Program-made: the position numbers and the translations under genes
Notes under the pieces: generated by a model
Databases searched by the model: none
What the model was told of the DNA's origin: nothing
What the model saw: only the letters and a program-made list of their open reading frames with translations
Assembly (NCBI RefSeq): GCF_018531465.1
Contig: NZ_JAHDTF010000030.1
Location: 1 to 64,000, forward strand
Origin: Sphaerisporangium fuscum
Lineage (GTDB): Bacteria > Actinomycetota > Actinomycetes > Streptosporangiales > Streptosporangiaceae
Length of the DNA stretch: 64,000 nt
Direction of reading: 5' to 3'
Shown here: positions 16,733 through 26,667 of the stretch, in pieces
Layout of the letters: the number at the start of each line of letters is the position of its first letter
Numbering within the stretch: position 1 is the stretch's first letter

Positions 16733-16899
16733 TCGACGTCGGCGGCCAGCGCGCCGAGCAGCCTCACGGCGACGTCGTCGTCATGCCCGTCGACCGGCTC
16801 CCGCCGTGCGAGCGCGTCGATGAGCGCGTCCGTCCGGAGCACCTCGGGGTCCTCTGACCCGCGACTTCGGAGCGAACGCGCGGAGTGGACAGCGGTCAA
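16693..16899 (-). CDS. Short RsdA-like anti-sigma candidate
   Basis: A 68-residue protein directly downstream of the sigma factor gene. The segment LRTDALIDALARREPV plus DDVAVRLLGALAADVD (about residues 22-57) resembles the sigma-binding region of the SigD anti-sigma factor RsdA, and the position (between sigD and DUF5319) is exactly that of rsdA in mycobacteria. Full RsdA proteins continue into a membrane helix and an extracytoplasmic domain; this one stops 11 residues after the motif, so it would be soluble. The TTG start shares a TTGA overlap with the sigma stop codon and has GGAG eight bases upstream. Likely but unproven; codon use is consistent with coding. Confidence 0.6.
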   Translation of the reverse strand: MTAVHSARSLRSRGSEDPEVLRTDALIDALARREPVDGHDDDVAVRLLGALAADVDQRLSSVSITPST

Positions 16900-17522
16900 G
16901 CTATCGACTCCACGTCGGCCATCGCCCGGAGCCTGGCGAGCGCCCGATGCTGGGCGACGCGAACCGCACCTGGTGACATACCGAGTACGTTACCCGTCTC
17001 CTCGGCCGACAGTCCCGACACCACCCGCAGAATGATCAGCTCGCGCTGGTTCTCCGGCAGGCGTGAGAGCAACTCCCGGGCGTGCTCCGCCTCGATGTAG
17101 CGCACGACGGTCTCCTCCGGCCCTGGCCCCTGGTCGGGGCCGTCCGGCAGGTCCTGCGTCGGCACGGCGGAGCGCACGGAGTTGCGCAACGCGTCGGCGA
17201 CCTTGTGCGAGGCGATGCCGAAGACGAACGACGCGAACGGGCGGCCCATGTCACGGTAGCGGGGCAGAGCGGCCAGCACCGCGATGCACACTTCCTGGGC
17301 CACGTCGTCGGCGATGTGGTAGTGCCCCGCGACCCGGCCGAGCCGGGCCCGGCAGTAGCGCACCACCATCGGGCGCAACTGTCCCAGCAATGCTTCGATC
17401 GCGCTGCGATCCCCCTGTACGGCAAGGCTCGTCAGATCCCTGAGGTCGGACTCATCCGATCTCGTCGCAAGCCTTACCCCAGTCTTGGCGTCGGCGACGC
17501 ATCCCTCGGTCACGTTACGCAT
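16896..17522 (-). CDS. sigD: RNA polymerase sigma factor, SigD/ShbA type
   Basis: An ECF-like sigma factor of about 208 residues. Region 2 reads HYHIADDVAQEVCIAVLAALPRY followed by FASFVFGIASHKVADALRN; region 4 reads LPENQRELIILRVVSGLSAEE followed by VLGMSPGAVRVAQHRALARLR, the DNA-binding helix-turn-helix. Position next to DUF5319/guaB and near groEL1 is that of mycobacterial sigD and of streptomycete shbA, which drives transcription of the principal sigma gene hrdB. The start is uncertain: ATG 17522 gives the family length with a weak GGCGGG site, while an ATG at 17552 and the open frame to 17657 are less convincing. Followed by a short anti-sigma candidate. Confidence 0.87.
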   Translation of the reverse strand: MRNVTEGCVADAKTGVRLATRSDESDLRDLTSLAVQGDRSAIEALLGQLRPMVVRYCRARLGRVAGHYHIADDVAQEVCIAVLAALPRYRDMGRPFASFVFGIASHKVADALRNSVRSAVPTQDLPDGPDQGPGPEETVVRYIEAEHARELLSRLPENQRELIILRVVSGLSAEETGNVLGMSPGAVRVAQHRALARLRAMADVESIA

Positions 17523-17831
17523 GATGCCCGCCACGATCGCGTATGTCGTCATCGTGAATGGATACGGATTGGTCACATTGACGCGACGATAACGGAGGGT
17601 AATCGTGCCGACACGGTTGTGTTTGTATATTTCACGCGGGAGCCGAATTCGCCGCATATTGGTTAGATGTCGCTCCTGCTCGGAGAACGGTCCAGGACGC
17701 GGGCGCGGACGCCCCGCCCCCGTGATCGGTTTACACCGCTCACCAAATCTGGGGCAGGCTAAATCGTTCCGACATAAAAGTACGGCCCGCGCCTCGGGAG
17801 GCGCGGGCCGTACTTCGGTCGAATCGCGGGA
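17523..17831. other. Intergenic region, sigD / groEL1
   Basis: About 310 bases without a convincing gene. The half near sigD is relatively AT-rich (GTTTGTATATTTCACG and similar) and should hold the sigD promoter, but I could not place paired -35 and -10 boxes with confidence. The half near groEL1 holds its intrinsic terminator. Confidence 0.5.
17772..17812 (-). terminator. Intrinsic terminator of groEL1
   Basis: A perfect 14-bp stem (TACGGCCCGCGCCT with its complement) and a 4-base loop at 17781-17812, followed on the minus strand by CTTTTATGTC. It begins 20 bases after the groEL1 stop codon and is the clearest U-tailed terminator in the window apart from that of glmM. Confidence 0.88.
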
Positions 17832-19454
<1,623 letters not shown>

Positions 19455-19475
19455 TTAAGGTCCTCTCAGCATCAG

Positions 19476-19507
19476 AGCCCCGGGCGTTCAGGGAAGCGCC
19501 CGGGGCT
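19476..19507 (-). other. Hairpin between groES and groEL1
   Basis: An 11-bp perfect stem (AGCCCCGGGCG and complement) with a 10-base loop in the 99-base groES-groEL1 spacer. No T-run follows on the minus strand, so it more likely marks an RNA processing or partial attenuation site than a full terminator. Confidence 0.5.
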
Positions 19508-19553
19508 TGACACGCGTTTTTCCGTAAGGCTGGTCGCTTGCGCGCCCCGGGCT

Positions 19554-19865
19554 TTACTTCTCGATGATCGCGAGCACGTCGCGGGCGGAGAGCACGAGGT
19601 ACTCCTCGCCGCCGTACTTGACCTCGGTACCGCCGTACTTGCTGTAGAGGACGACGTCCCCTTCCTTGACGTCGAGCGGGATGCGCTTCTCGCCGTCCTC
19701 GTCCCAGTTGCCCGGGCCCACCGCGAGGACCTTGCCCTCCTGCGGCTTCTCCTTGGCGGTGTCCGGGATGACCAGACCGGAAGCGGTCGTCTGCTCGGCC
19801 TCAAGCGGCTGGACCACGATGCGGTCGCCGAGCGGCTTAACGGGAACCTTGGTGGCGGTCGTCAC
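19554..19865 (-). CDS. groES: Co-chaperonin GroES
   Basis: The 103-residue lid subunit of the chaperonin. The family text VKPLGDRIVVQPLEAEQTT, the mobile loop ASGLVIPDTAKEKPQEG and the C-terminal GEEYLVLSARDVLAIIEK are intact. It is the first gene of the groES-groEL1 transcript and is preceded by a strong sigma-70-type promoter and a CIRCE element, so it should be repressed by HrcA and induced by heat. Confidence 0.97.
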   Translation of the reverse strand: MTTATKVPVKPLGDRIVVQPLEAEQTTASGLVIPDTAKEKPQEGKVLAVGPGNWDEDGEKRIPLDVKEGDVVLYSKYGGTEVKYGGEEYLVLSARDVLAIIEK

Positions 19866-19960
19866 GATCGGACCTCCCCTTCAGATTGTGATGATGAGCT
19901 GAAGAGGCGACCAGCGGCCTGCCGTCGCGGGTGTCAGACCTGCCTCGTCGCATTTCGGGT

Positions 19961-19987
19961 TTGGCACTCTCACCAGGAGAGTGCCAA
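19961..19987. promoter_or_regulatory. CIRCE operator (HrcA site)
   Basis: The inverted repeat TTGGCACTC-N9-GAGTGCCAA is a perfect 9-9-9 CIRCE element (consensus TTAGCACTC-N9-GAGTGCTAA). It lies 96 bases upstream of the groES start and directly covers the predicted transcription start, so HrcA bound here would block groES-groEL1. Confidence 0.93.
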
Positions 19988-19993
19988 CACTGA

Positions 19994-20022
19994 ACAGTAT
20001 GCAAGGCCGCCGACACAGTCAA
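19994..20022 (-). promoter_or_regulatory. Promoter of groES-groEL1
   Basis: On the minus strand TTGACT (20022-20017) and TACTGT (19999-19994) are separated by 17 bases, a near-consensus housekeeping promoter. Predicted initiation falls at about 19987, at the edge of the CIRCE element. Confidence 0.85.
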
Positions 20023-20162
20023 CACGGACAGGCCGTCCCAGGTCAGTACCGTTTCCAAGCCAGTAGCGGCTCCATACCCCTCGCCCGGTATGTCCGCCTT
20101 CCAGGCCAAGACCCGGCACACCCTCCACGGCCCCTCTGTGGCACGCGATAGCGTCAGGAGAC

Positions 20163-21353
20163 GTGGACCTCGACGCCTTCCGTGACCTGCTCACCCCACG
20201 CGGGCAGCGGGCCCTCGGCGATGCCGTGGAGGCCGTCGCCGGCGGCGCCGACCCCGTCCTCGTCGCGAGCAGGCTGAGGAAGACCTACGACGCGTCCCTG
20301 ACGGCCGCCGCGCTCACCCAGGCGCGTCTGCGCGAGCGCGGCGCGGTCAAGTTCGGCGCCGACGCCGCCCTCATGTACTTCACCCCGGACGGCCTGGAGC
20401 AGGCGACGCGCGCCGAGGTCGCCACCCACCGCGCCCGCAGGTTCCGGCCCGGCACACGAGTGGTGGACGCCTGCTGCGGCGTCGGCGGCGACCTGATCGC
20501 GCTCGCCCGCGCCGGCTGCGAGGTCGACGCCGTCGACCTCGACCCGCTCACGGTCGAGGTCGCGCGGGCCAACGCCGCCGCGCTCGGCCTCGGCGACCGC
20601 GTCACGGTCCGCACGGCCGACGCCGCCGAGGTCACCCCGGAGGCGTACGACGTCCTGTTCGCCGACCCCGCCAGGCGCACCACCGGCCGGCGCGTCTTCG
20701 ACCCGATGGCGTACTCCCCTCCATGGCCCACGGTCCTCGGCCTGGTGGCGCGGGCCCCCGCCGCCTGCCTGAAGGTCGCGCCCGGCATCCCGTACGAGCT
20801 GATCCCGCCCGGCGCGGAGGCCGAGTGGGTCTCCTACCGGGGCGAGGTCAAGGAGGCCGTCGTCTGGACGGGCGCGCTCGCCGGCGGCGCGTCCGGCGGG
20901 GACGACGGGTCCGTCTCCCGGCGGGCGACCTTGCTGCCGTCCGGGGAGACGCTGACCACCGGCGCCGGGACGGTGGAGCAGGGCCCTGTGGGGCGATACC
21001 TGTACGAACCGGACGGCGCCGCGGTCCGCGCGCATCTCGTCGCCGAGGTCGCCGCCCTGGTCGACGGCCACCTGCTCGACCCGCACATCGCCTACATCAC
21101 CGGCGACGGCACCGCCGTCACGCCATGGGCCTCGCGGTACGAGGTGCTGGAGACGCTGCCGTTCTCGCTCAAGCGGCTGCGCGCGTCGCTGCGCGAGCGC
21201 GGAATCGGCGCGGTCACGCTCAAAAAACGGGGCTCAGCCCTCGACCTTGAGCGCTTGAGGAAAGATTTGCGCCTTTCTGGCGACAATTCATGTGTTGTAG
21301 CGCTTACCCGGATCGGCGAGCGTCCTTTCGCATTCGTCTGCGAGCCCGCCTGA
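20163..21353 (+). CDS. SAM-dependent methyltransferase with THUMP-like domain
   Basis: A 396-residue class I methyltransferase. The SAM-binding motif I is VVDACCGVGGDLIALA, the acidic loop is AVDLDPLTVEVARANA and the catalytic-region motif is LFADPARRTTGRR; the C-terminal part (PFSLKRLRASLRERGIGAVTLKKRG) matches the THUMP-like domain family. Nucleic-acid methylation is likely, the target unknown. GTG start; AGGAGA lies only two to three bases before it, whereas a -10-like TAGCGT ends eight bases before it, so the mRNA may be leaderless. Divergent from groES across 297 bases. Confidence 0.83.
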   Translation: MDLDAFRDLLTPRGQRALGDAVEAVAGGADPVLVASRLRKTYDASLTAAALTQARLRERGAVKFGADAALMYFTPDGLEQATRAEVATHRARRFRPGTRVVDACCGVGGDLIALARAGCEVDAVDLDPLTVEVARANAAALGLGDRVTVRTADAAEVTPEAYDVLFADPARRTTGRRVFDPMAYSPPWPTVLGLVARAPAACLKVAPGIPYELIPPGAEAEWVSYRGEVKEAVVWTGALAGGASGGDDGSVSRRATLLPSGETLTTGAGTVEQGPVGRYLYEPDGAAVRAHLVAEVAALVDGHLLDPHIAYITGDGTAVTPWASRYEVLETLPFSLKRLRASLRERGIGAVTLKKRGSALDLERLRKDLRLSGDNSCVVALTRIGERPFAFVCEPA

Positions 21354-21556
21354 CCTGCGCTTACCGCAAAGCCGGGCAATCCACCGACAATCACGATCTT
21401 TTAAAGTCGGCCCCGAAAGTCTCCTCCCGAACGACTACAGTTGACCAGCGCGGGATTCTGCCTGATCGATGGTTTACCCGCCTCTTTCGTCACGCCTGCA
21501 GACCTGACCGTCCCCACCGCGCAGCGGCCGACCGCCCGCGAGTGAAGGAGCTTCCG

Positions 21557-23080
21557 GTGGACTCCAACCACACCCTCCTCCAGGCAGGAAGCCAGACCGC
21601 CATCTCCGACCGCATGCGCGAGCTCCTCGCCAGGGCCGCGCAGGACCACGTCTACGAGCAGCGCACGCAGGGAGCGGTCCTCGACGAGATCCGCCAGCGC
21701 CTCGAAGGCATGGAGTGGCTGCTCCGCGAGGTCCGCGAGCGCGAGCTGGGCGGGCTGAGCGGCGCGGTCGAGGGCCTGAGCGGGCGGCTCGGCGAGCTGG
21801 TGAACAGGCCGCCGGCCTGGGCCGAGGGCCTCGCGCAGCACGTGGAGATCGTGCGTGACCGCGTCGACGGGGTCGGCAGCCGCCTGGCCGGGCTCGGCGA
21901 CCGGGTCGAGACCGTCGGCGACCGCGTGAAGCCCCTCGCCGAGTTACCCGCCCTGTGGACCGACCTCGGCACGGTGCGCGAAGGGGTCGCCGAGGCCCTC
22001 AAACGCCTCCAGGCGCTGCTGGACGGCGGTCAGGCCATCCCCGAGCGCATGGCCGAGCTCGGCAGGCACCTCACCCAGCTGCACTCCGGCATGGAGGCGG
22101 CCGGCGGCCGCTTCGGCCGCCTCGACAAGGCGCTCGCCGACCTGACCCAGCGCACCGAGCGCCTCGAAGGCGGCGTGCTCGACCTGAGCGAGGGCTTGGA
22201 GCAGACCCTCGCCAAGGCCATCGAGCGCCTCACCGGCTCGGTCGACCAGCTGGCGGGCAAGATCGACGGCATCACCGCGAAGCTGGCGGAGAGCGAGACC
22301 CGGCTCTGCGACCGTTTCGACGGCGTCGACGAGCGGCTCGCGGGCCTGGAGACCCGCATAGAGGCCGTCGACGTCCACGTGACCGGCCTCGGCGAGCGGT
22401 TCGACAACGTCGACAGCCACATCGGGGCAGCCGAGGCGCGTCTGGAGACCCTCGACGTCCGCCTCCAGAGTGTCGACGGGCGCATCGAGACGGCCGACAC
22501 CCATCTGGCCGGCCTCGACACGCGCCTCGGCACCGTCGACCAGCACCTCACCGACGTCGGCACCCGCCTGACGAGCCATGACGACCGCCTGGCGGAGGTC
22601 GGTACGCGCCTGACGGGTCAGGACGAGCTGCTCACCGGCCTGGGGACGATGCTGTCCGGGCAGGACGAGCGTCTCACCCTGATCGACGCCGCGTTCGAGG
22701 GGGTCAACGAGCGGCTGGAGATGGTCGACGACCGCGTGGAGGCCGTCAACCAGCGGGTCGGGCGGCTCCCCGAGCTGCTGGAGGTCGGTGAGGTGCACAA
22801 ACGCGTCGGCGAGCTGATCGACGCGCACGGCGATGCCCAGGGCAAGCGGTTCGACTCGATCGACACCCGGCTCGCCGAGACCACCGACGCCCTTCCACGG
22901 CTGGCCGAGCTGGCCGACCTCGTCCGCGCGCGGCCCGACCGCGACCAGCTCTCCGAGACGGTCGGAAAGCTGATCGAACCCACCCACGACGACCTCTTGC
23001 GCAGGCTCGGCGCCCTCGAAGAGACCATGCTCGCCCTCGCCGAAGCCCTCCTGCGCCCCACCCGCCCCCCGAAGGACTAG
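21557..23080 (+). CDS. Long coiled-coil repeat protein
   Basis: A 507-residue soluble protein that is almost entirely helical and heptad-repeating. From about residue 250 to 410 it repeats units such as VDERLAGLETRIE, LDVRLQSVDGRIE and VGTRLTGQDELLT, with Leu/Val/Ile at a and d positions spaced by Asp, Glu and Arg. There is no signal peptide, membrane helix or enzymatic domain, so a cytoplasmic scaffold or filament-forming role is plausible; function is unknown. GTG start with AAGGAG six bases upstream; the frame is open further upstream but that part is not protein-like. It converges on tsaD. Confidence 0.8.
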   Translation: MDSNHTLLQAGSQTAISDRMRELLARAAQDHVYEQRTQGAVLDEIRQRLEGMEWLLREVRERELGGLSGAVEGLSGRLGELVNRPPAWAEGLAQHVEIVRDRVDGVGSRLAGLGDRVETVGDRVKPLAELPALWTDLGTVREGVAEALKRLQALLDGGQAIPERMAELGRHLTQLHSGMEAAGGRFGRLDKALADLTQRTERLEGGVLDLSEGLEQTLAKAIERLTGSVDQLAGKIDGITAKLAESETRLCDRFDGVDERLAGLETRIEAVDVHVTGLGERFDNVDSHIGAAEARLETLDVRLQSVDGRIETADTHLAGLDTRLGTVDQHLTDVGTRLTSHDDRLAEVGTRLTGQDELLTGLGTMLSGQDERLTLIDAAFEGVNERLEMVDDRVEAVNQRVGRLPELLEVGEVHKRVGELIDAHGDAQGKRFDSIDTRLAETTDALPRLAELADLVRARPDRDQLSETVGKLIEPTHDDLLRRLGALEETMLALAEALLRPTRPPKD

Positions 23081-23105
23081 CCGCCGGCAAGGGAGCAGGC
23101 GGGCC

Positions 23106-24137
23106 TCAGATGTGGACGGCGGTGATGGGGAGGGAGGAGTCGGCCGGGATGTTCAACGTGGAAGGTGTCGCGCCGGAGGCGACCAGTTCGGAGCCGAGGG
23201 CCGCGATCATGGCGCCGTTGTCGGTGCACAGGCCCGGCCGGGGCACCCGCAGACGTACGCCCGCCGCGTCGCACCGCTCCTGAGCCAGGGCCCGCAGCCG
23301 CGAGTTGGCCGCCACGCCGCCCCCGATGAGCAGGTCCTTCACGTCGTACTGGCGGCACGCCTGCAGCGCCTTGCGCGTCAGCACGTCGACCACGGCCTCC
23401 TGGAAGGACGCCGCGACGTCGGCGACGGGCACCCGCTCACCGGCCCGCTCCTTGGCCTCGACCCAGCGGGCCACGGCCGTCTTCAGCCCCGAGAAGGAGA
23501 AGTCGAGCGTGCCGTCGTCGTACTTCCCGCGCGGGAAGGCGACGGCCGTACCGGAGCCGTCGGCGGCGGCGCGGTCGATGTGCGGCCCGCCGGGGAACGG
23601 CAGGCCGAGCACGCGCGCCACCTTGTCGAACGCCTCACCGGCCGCGTCGTCGACCGTGGAGCCCAGCGAGATCACGTCGCGGGCGACATCCGGTACGAGC
23701 AGCAGCGACGAGTGGCCTCCCGAGACCAGCAGCGCGATCGACGGCTTGGGCAGCGGCCCGTGCTCCAGCTGGTCGACCGCCACGTGAGCGGCCAGGTGGT
23801 TGACGCCGTACAGCGGGACGCCGAGGCCGAGGGCGTACGCCTTGGCGGCGGCGACGCCCACCAGCAGGGCGCCCGCGAGCCCCGGGCCCGCGGTGACGGC
23901 CACCGCGTCGATGTCGGAGAACCGCAGGCCGGCCTGCTCCAGCGCCCGCTCGACCGTGGGCGTCATGGCCTCCAGGTGGGCGCGGGAGGCCACCTCGGGC
24001 ACCACGCCGCCGAACCGCGCGTGCTCCTCGACGCTGGAGGCGACCGTGTTGGCGAGCAGCGTGTGGCCCCGGACGAGGCCGACGCCGGTCTCGTCGCACG
24101 AGGTCTCGATGCCCAGCACCAGGGGCTCGTCAGCCAT
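23106..24137 (-). CDS. tsaD: tRNA t6A threonylcarbamoyltransferase
   Basis: Transfers threonylcarbamoyl from threonylcarbamoyl-AMP to A37 of ANN-decoding tRNAs, together with TsaB and TsaE. The 343-residue ASKHA-fold protein begins VLGIETSCDETG and carries the metal-binding NHLAAH (His114, His118), the phosphate loops VSGGHSSLLL and the late IGGGVAANSRLR, and CTDNGAMIA near the C-terminus. It is the last gene of tsaB-rimI-tsaD; its start overlaps the end of rimI by eight bases. Confidence 0.97.
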   Translation of the reverse strand: MADEPLVLGIETSCDETGVGLVRGHTLLANTVASSVEEHARFGGVVPEVASRAHLEAMTPTVERALEQAGLRFSDIDAVAVTAGPGLAGALLVGVAAAKAYALGLGVPLYGVNHLAAHVAVDQLEHGPLPKPSIALLVSGGHSSLLLVPDVARDVISLGSTVDDAAGEAFDKVARVLGLPFPGGPHIDRAAADGSGTAVAFPRGKYDDGTLDFSFSGLKTAVARWVEAKERAGERVPVADVAASFQEAVVDVLTRKALQACRQYDVKDLLIGGGVAANSRLRALAQERCDAAGVRLRVPRPGLCTDNGAMIAALGSELVASGATPSTLNIPADSSLPITAVHI

Positions 24138-24642
24138 CTGCGCCCTCCACGTCGCCGTTGAGCTTCTTCATCATCATGATCGCGTCGGTTCCGTCGTCGT
24201 AGTAGTCGCGGCGCAGGCCGATGCGCTCGAACCCGAAACGTTCGTACATCGCCTGCGCGGGCGGGTTGTCGGCCCGGACCTCCAGGAACACCGCCGTCGC
24301 TCCGCGCCGCACGGCCTCGGCGAGCAGTTCCTTCAGCATCGCGGTGCCGACGCCGGAGCGGCGCCACTCGGAGATGACCGCGATCGTCTGGACGTCGGCC
24401 TGGTCGCCCGCCGCCGCCAGCCCGGCGTAGCCCACGATGCGCCCGTCGCCCGCGACGGCGACGACGTAGTGGCGGGTGCGGGGCTGGTCGGCCAGCTCGC
24501 CGCGGAGCATGCCCTCGCTCCAGGCGTCGAACGGGAAGGTGGTGCGCTCGATGTGCATGACCATCGGAAGGTCGCCCTCGGTCATCTGCCGCAGCGTCGC
24601 GGCGGCGCCCCGCTCGGGCGTGCCGCCATCCGGCTCGGTCAT
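24130..24642 (-). CDS. rimI: Ribosomal protein S18 alanine N-acetyltransferase
   Basis: GNAT-family acetyltransferase of 170 residues placed between tsaB and tsaD as in most actinobacteria; the family member RimI acetylates the N-terminus of ribosomal protein S18 and others. The acetyl-CoA-binding loop is RRSGVGTAMLKELL, with VQTIAV before it and NPPAQAMYERFGFE after it. The first 15 residues are a poorly conserved extension. Overlaps tsaB by four bases and tsaD by eight, so the three are translationally coupled. Confidence 0.93.
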   Translation of the reverse strand: MTEPDGGTPERGAAATLRQMTEGDLPMVMHIERTTFPFDAWSEGMLRGELADQPRTRHYVVAVAGDGRIVGYAGLAAAGDQADVQTIAVISEWRRSGVGTAMLKELLAEAVRRGATAVFLEVRADNPPAQAMYERFGFERIGLRRDYYDDGTDAIMMMKKLNGDVEGADG

Positions 24643-25307
24643 GCGGTCACCTTCTTGGGCGGACCGGGCACCTGGGCGTCGGGGCGGCGCAGGTAGATCG
24701 GGCGCGGCTCGGTCAGGACGGTCTCCTCGGGGCCCGCCCCGGCCCTCAGGCGCTCGACGGCGAGCGAGGCGAGCGCGCCCGCGAGGGGGTAGTCGGGGGC
24801 GTCCTCCACCAGCCGGGCCTCGCCCAGCACCTGGGCGTACATGCGGGCGCCCGCCCCCACCAGGGGCAGTTCACCGGGCACCTCCCCGGGACGGCTCACC
24901 GAGGGCCCCTCGAGGCGGGTGCGCATGTCGGCGTACCGCGCCCAGAACACCTCCTTGCGGCGGGCGTCGGTCGCGGCGATGAACGGCTCGGTGAGACCGC
25001 AGGCGTAGGCGACGGCGTCGAGCGTGCACACGCCGTACGCCGGAGCCCCTGTGGTGGAGGCCAGCGCCTGAGCCGTCATCAGGCCCACCCGCAGGCCGGT
25101 GTAGGGACCCGGCCCGGAGCCGGCGACGATCGCGGTGACGTCGGGCAGCGAGGCGCCCGCCTCACGCAGGACCTCCTCGATGGAGGGGACGAGCAGCTCA
25201 CCGTGGCGGCGAGCGTCGACGATCGTCGAGGCGGCGAGCACACGGTCACCGTCGTGCAGCGCCGCGGTGACGGCCGGAGTCGCGGTATCGAAGGCCAAGA
25301 CCAGCAC
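24639..25307 (-). CDS. tsaB: tRNA t6A biosynthesis protein TsaB
   Basis: A 222-residue non-catalytic ASKHA-fold partner that dimerises with TsaD for t6A synthesis. It has VLAFDTATPAVTAAL at the N-terminus and the hallmark GSGPGPYTGLRVGLM. GTG 25307 is chosen because it starts the first beta strand and has GGA six bases before it; the frame is open for another 22 codons but that stretch is basic and unlike the family. TsaE, usually adjacent, is separated here by a sortase and a surface protein. Confidence 0.94.
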   Translation of the reverse strand: MLVLAFDTATPAVTAALHDGDRVLAASTIVDARRHGELLVPSIEEVLREAGASLPDVTAIVAGSGPGPYTGLRVGLMTAQALASTTGAPAYGVCTLDAVAYACGLTEPFIAATDARRKEVFWARYADMRTRLEGPSVSRPGEVPGELPLVGAGARMYAQVLGEARLVEDAPDYPLAGALASLAVERLRAGAGPEETVLTEPRPIYLRRPDAQVPGPPKKVTA

Positions 25308-25430
25308 GAATTCCAAGCCTAGCCGTTCCCGGCGGTGCTTCCTGTCGTCACGCCGGTCGCGGGCGGGGTTCACCAGGTCACCCGCGGCAAAAGGGCGCCG
25401 CCTCCACCCTCGGTGCCCTGGCGGCCCCGG

Positions 25431-25982
25431 TCAGGCGCGGGAGGCGTAGACGATGATGTTGTCCAGGTATTCGTGGGCCTTGCGGTCGAAGGCGCCGCCG
25501 CAGGTGATCAGGCGCAGGCCGTCCTCGACGTACACGCGCTCGGCCGGGAAGTGGTCCTTGGGGATCTGCTCGATGGAGTCGACCTTGTAGCGCGCCGTCT
25601 TGCCGTCCCCCCGCAGGATCTTGATGACGTCGCCCTTCTTGACCTCGCGCAGCCGGTAGAAGACCGCGGGGGCCGTCTTGGTGTCGACGTGACCGATGAT
25701 GACCGAGGCGCCCTGGTCGCCGGGCACCACGCTCTGGTCGAACCACCCCGCCGTCGAGGGCTTCTCGAACGGCGGCAGCTCGACCTCTCCGTCGCTCGCG
25801 AGCCCGAGCTTCATCAGCGGGGCCTTGAGGCTGATCGACGGGATGTCGAGCCGCTTGGGGGCGGCGGAGGCGGCCGGCCGGGGCGTGGCGGCCTCTCTGT
25901 GCCGGGCCGTGAGGGCGAACAACACCGCGCCGGTCACCAGCCCGGCCGTCGCCATCTTCAGCCACTTGGGGGAATCAGCCAT
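25431..25982 (-). CDS. Class F sortase
   Basis: A 183-residue membrane-anchored transpeptidase. One N-terminal membrane helix (about residues 10-26) is followed by the sortase beta barrel, with catalytic residues His98 (IIGHVDT), Cys161 (RLITCGG) and Arg167 (FDRKAHEY). The short TxCGG motif and the small size match class F, common in actinobacteria, whose physiological substrates are mostly unknown. It lies 22 bases downstream of a membrane-anchored surface protein gene on the same strand, the obvious candidate partner. The pair interrupts the tsaB-tsaE neighbourhood. Confidence 0.92.
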   Translation of the reverse strand: MADSPKWLKMATAGLVTGAVLFALTARHREAATPRPAASAAPKRLDIPSISLKAPLMKLGLASDGEVELPPFEKPSTAGWFDQSVVPGDQGASVIIGHVDTKTAPAVFYRLREVKKGDVIKILRGDGKTARYKVDSIEQIPKDHFPAERVYVEDGLRLITCGGAFDRKAHEYLDNIIVYASRA

Positions 25983-26004
25983 GGAACGAACGTGCCAGGG
26001 AGGA

Positions 26005-26667
26005 TCAGCGTGCCTTCGACCGGTGGCGGGCGAAGGCGATGCCGCCGGCGGCGGCCGCGAGCAGCGCCACCACGGTCACGCCGCCGGGGATGCCGGACGG
26101 CTCGTCCATCGGCCCGCCCGCCGCCGTACCGCCGCCTCCGGCCCTCGGGGCCTTGGTGGGCACGACGTGGGTCCGGGTGGGCTTCGGCACGATCGTGACG
26201 GTGGGCTTCGGCTTGGCGGTGACGGTCAGCGTGCCCTTGCCCGTGTCGTTGGTGCCCTCGCACTTGACCTCGACCTGGTAGCTGCCCGGCTTGGTCTTCT
26301 CGCTGACCAGCGCGAAGCCGCGCACCTCGGGCGAGGGCGCGGCGGTGGTGACGGGGGTCGAGGACGCGGCGGGACTGGCGGGGGGCGGCTGGGTCAGGGT
26401 CACCACGCCGGTGAACGCGTCGGAGCGGGCGGTCGCGCGGTAGTCGGTGCCGCCCTGCGGCACCGGGCAGAAGGCCCGCACCCGCACCGACCTCGTCGCC
26501 CCGCCCTGCACCTTGTCGGGCACGACCTGAACGCGGATGTCCTGACGGCTCACCGTCGGCGTGGGAGTGGCGCCCGCCGTGCTACCGGACTGCGCCTCGG
26601 CCGTACACCCGACCCCGCCCAACAGCAGGAATGCTCCAGCAACCGTGACCTGTCCGACCCTGCGCAC
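26005..26667 (-). CDS. Membrane-anchored surface protein next to sortase
   Basis: A 220-residue extracytoplasmic protein. The N-terminus is a signal peptide with a possible lipobox (LLLGGVGC, Cys21); the C-terminus has a Pro/Lys/Thr-rich stalk (KPKPTVTIVPKPTRTHVVPTK), a glycine-rich stretch, a membrane helix (GGVTVVALLAAAAGGIAFA) and the basic tail RHRSKAR, the layout of a sortase substrate. A clear LPXTG motif is missing; PSGIPGG just before the helix is the only candidate. The middle part holds two Cys (FCPVP, VKCEG) and beta-rich repeats. Probably the partner of the class F sortase downstream. Confidence 0.75.
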   Translation of the reverse strand: MRRVGQVTVAGAFLLLGGVGCTAEAQSGSTAGATPTPTVSRQDIRVQVVPDKVQGGATRSVRVRAFCPVPQGGTDYRATARSDAFTGVVTLTQPPPASPAASSTPVTTAAPSPEVRGFALVSEKTKPGSYQVEVKCEGTNDTGKGTLTVTAKPKPTVTIVPKPTRTHVVPTKAPRAGGGGTAAGGPMDEPSGIPGGVTVVALLAAAAGGIAFARHRSKAR

